Shown here: positions 62,656 through 64,000 of the stretch, piece after piece
Position numbering within the stretch: position 1 is the first letter of the stretch
Layout: every line of letters begins with the position of its first letter
NCBI RefSeq assembly: GCF_047663525.1
Contig: NC_092597.1
Span: 16,700,501 to 16,764,500 of the forward strand
DNA length: 64,000 bases
Source: Anas platyrhynchos
Lineage: Eukaryota; Chordata; Aves; Anseriformes; Anatidae
Direction: 5' to 3'
Notes under the pieces: model-generated
Told to the model about the DNA's origin: nothing
What the model saw: only the letters and a program-made list of their open reading frames with translations
Databases searched by the model: none
Position numbers and translations under genes: made by a program

Positions 62656-64000
62656 GTGTGTAGACATAGATGTTGCATGTCAGTGCAGACAAAGCATGCC
62701 TGCACACCCACATGGCAGGTTCTGAAGCTGTGACTTGATACTGCTAAATATAGTGAGGCCTAGTAGCACAGACTGGTCCTGTCCCCACCACACAGGACTT
62801 GGCTTGCCTCCCAGCATGAGGCCTTGTGGCAGACCATCATGGCAGTATTTTTGTAGCAAAAATCCAAAGATTTGTGTGGCATAAACTGACATGAGGCAGG
62901 AAAGCCTGTGTCTGGAGGAACAACCCCAGTTTGGATGGTGTAGGAGGATCGTGCGGGGTGAAAGGGGCCAGACCTGCACACTTCTGTCTTTGCTGCTCAT
63001 GGGTACTGGCAGAGCCCGGCAGAGTACTAACAGAAAAACAGTGTGGACCACCTGGGATCCTGTAAATGAGTTTGCTTTCTGGTCCTGCTTTATTTAGCTG
63101 TATAAATGAAACCTATGTGGCCGTGTCAGCACGGCTGCATGCCCACATTGGTAAGTCAGGGTGTATTATTTCACACATGGTGGTACACAGTTGAAGGAGC
63201 TGTAGCCACAAGAGCTCATGTCATGGGTAGAGTGAGTATTAGGTGACTGTCATCATAATTGCCAACCTTACATGGATATCCTGTAGCTTAATTAAAGTTT
63301 ATAAGAAGCATTGGTATTCTCTTCACAGAAGACCTGGGCTGGTGCAATGTATTGCTGCTTGTGTGTTTTCAGCCCTCAGCATTTTGCAGACCACCTGAGA
63401 GAAGTACTCTGAGAGAAGTGCCGATTAACCACAGCAAAAGCCCTCTCGACAGTGGCTGTGCTTTTCTTGGTTTTGTGTCCTGGGCTCCTGGCCTGTTGTC
63501 ACAGGAGGCTCAGGGATCCCTGAGCCAGCAGTTAATGACTGCAGGCGTGTGAGGGACAGAAGGCATTACAAGGACAGGGACAGAAGCTGGTGGCCATCAG
63601 GAGGCCTCATTGATACCATTTTACAAGGCAGTAAAAACTGACTGGTGTTTGATGCTCAAGAACCTCCTCTTTCTTCTCAGGGACAGGGATTTGGGAAAGG
63701 AACAGGCCTTCAGGGCATCCTGAGTGGCAACTCGTGGTCCTACAGGGCTGGAAGGGCTGGTGAGCATGAGGAGGGTCGCATGCCTGGAGGGGCAAGACGT
63801 CCTTCCCCTCACCTGCCATCCTGTTGATGTATGCTCACTGCTGATAGTAATCTTATATGTCTGCAATCTTGGTCTCATCTGTGTGTCACTCTCATCCAGC
63901 AACAGCTCTTCCCCCGCGCTGCCGCAGGCACCGCAGGAGGTTTTGTTGCTCCCCAAGTTATGTGGAGGGAAAGTGTTTTCTCCATGCAGCTTTCTGCCAT

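Larger units (their letters stand above)
47884..64000 (+). other. MTHFS intron 2 (open at the right edge)
   Basis: At least 16 kb follow the exon 2 donor with no exon showing the expected MTHFS C-terminal motifs, so the intron probably continues past the window. The stretch holds one CR1 copy, simple repeats, a small interspersed direct repeat and a MIR-like fragment. Open frames are short and lack family signatures. Confidence 0.7.

Noticed and set aside
1..64000. tRNA, rRNA, microRNA, CRISPR, endogenous virus or other system
   Set aside because: Scanned by eye for cloverleaf box motifs, regular spaced repeats, LTR pairs and viral gene motifs; nothing convincing was found. A tRNAscan, Rfam and RepeatMasker search would be decisive.

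Overview
This window reads as nuclear DNA from a vertebrate, almost certainly a bird. The coding sequence is split into exons with canonical GT/AG splice sites. The only clear interspersed repeats are short 5'-truncated CR1-type LINE tails, including one ending in the typical ATTCTATGATTCTACGAT-like terminal repeats. Repeat density is low, and the GC-rich promoter islands are packed with G/C homopolymer tracts, which is common in bird genomes. The species cannot be read from the sequence with confidence. There is no sign of bacterial, phage, CRISPR or plasmid content.

Two protein genes can be proven from sequence, both on the + strand. BCL2A1, an anti-apoptotic BCL-2 family member, has coding exons at 38538-38957 and 40432-40530. 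MTHFS, 5,10-methenyltetrahydrofolate synthetase, has coding exon 1 at 44110-44223 and exon 2 at 47619-47883. The exon with the MTHFS C-terminal half is not seen and should lie beyond the right edge. In human 15q25.1 these genes are neighbours and ZFAND6 lies on the far side of BCL2A1 in the opposite orientation. The left 13 kb is therefore the expected place for the 5' end of a minus-strand ZFAND6. No ZFAND6 coding exon was found, but two CpG islands (about 5.6-6.9 kb and 11.9-12.8 kb) with inverted CCAAT boxes, and a minus-strand splice donor in the second, fit alternative non-coding first exons. That assignment is inference.

Layout: 1-5.4 kb, AT-rich, no gene recognised; 5.6-6.9 kb, CpG island; 6.9-11.9 kb, no gene recognised; 11.9-12.8 kb, second CpG island; 12.8-38.3 kb, a gene desert with simple repeats, fossil MIR-like fragments and a possible regulatory block near 31 kb; 38.3-41.3 kb, BCL2A1 with a promoter-proximal cluster of immune-type motifs; 41.3-44 kb, spacer with a CR1 copy; 44-64 kb, MTHFS with a CpG-island promoter and a very long second intron containing another CR1 copy.

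The genes do not form a pathway: one controls mitochondrial apoptosis in blood cells, the other folate one-carbon metabolism. I found no convincing undescribed system. The most useful leads are the ETS-IRF composite plus kappaB-like motifs just upstream of BCL2A1, a stop codon that appears to remove the last two BCL2A1 residues, an overlapping upstream ORF at the BCL2A1 start, and the paired CpG islands.
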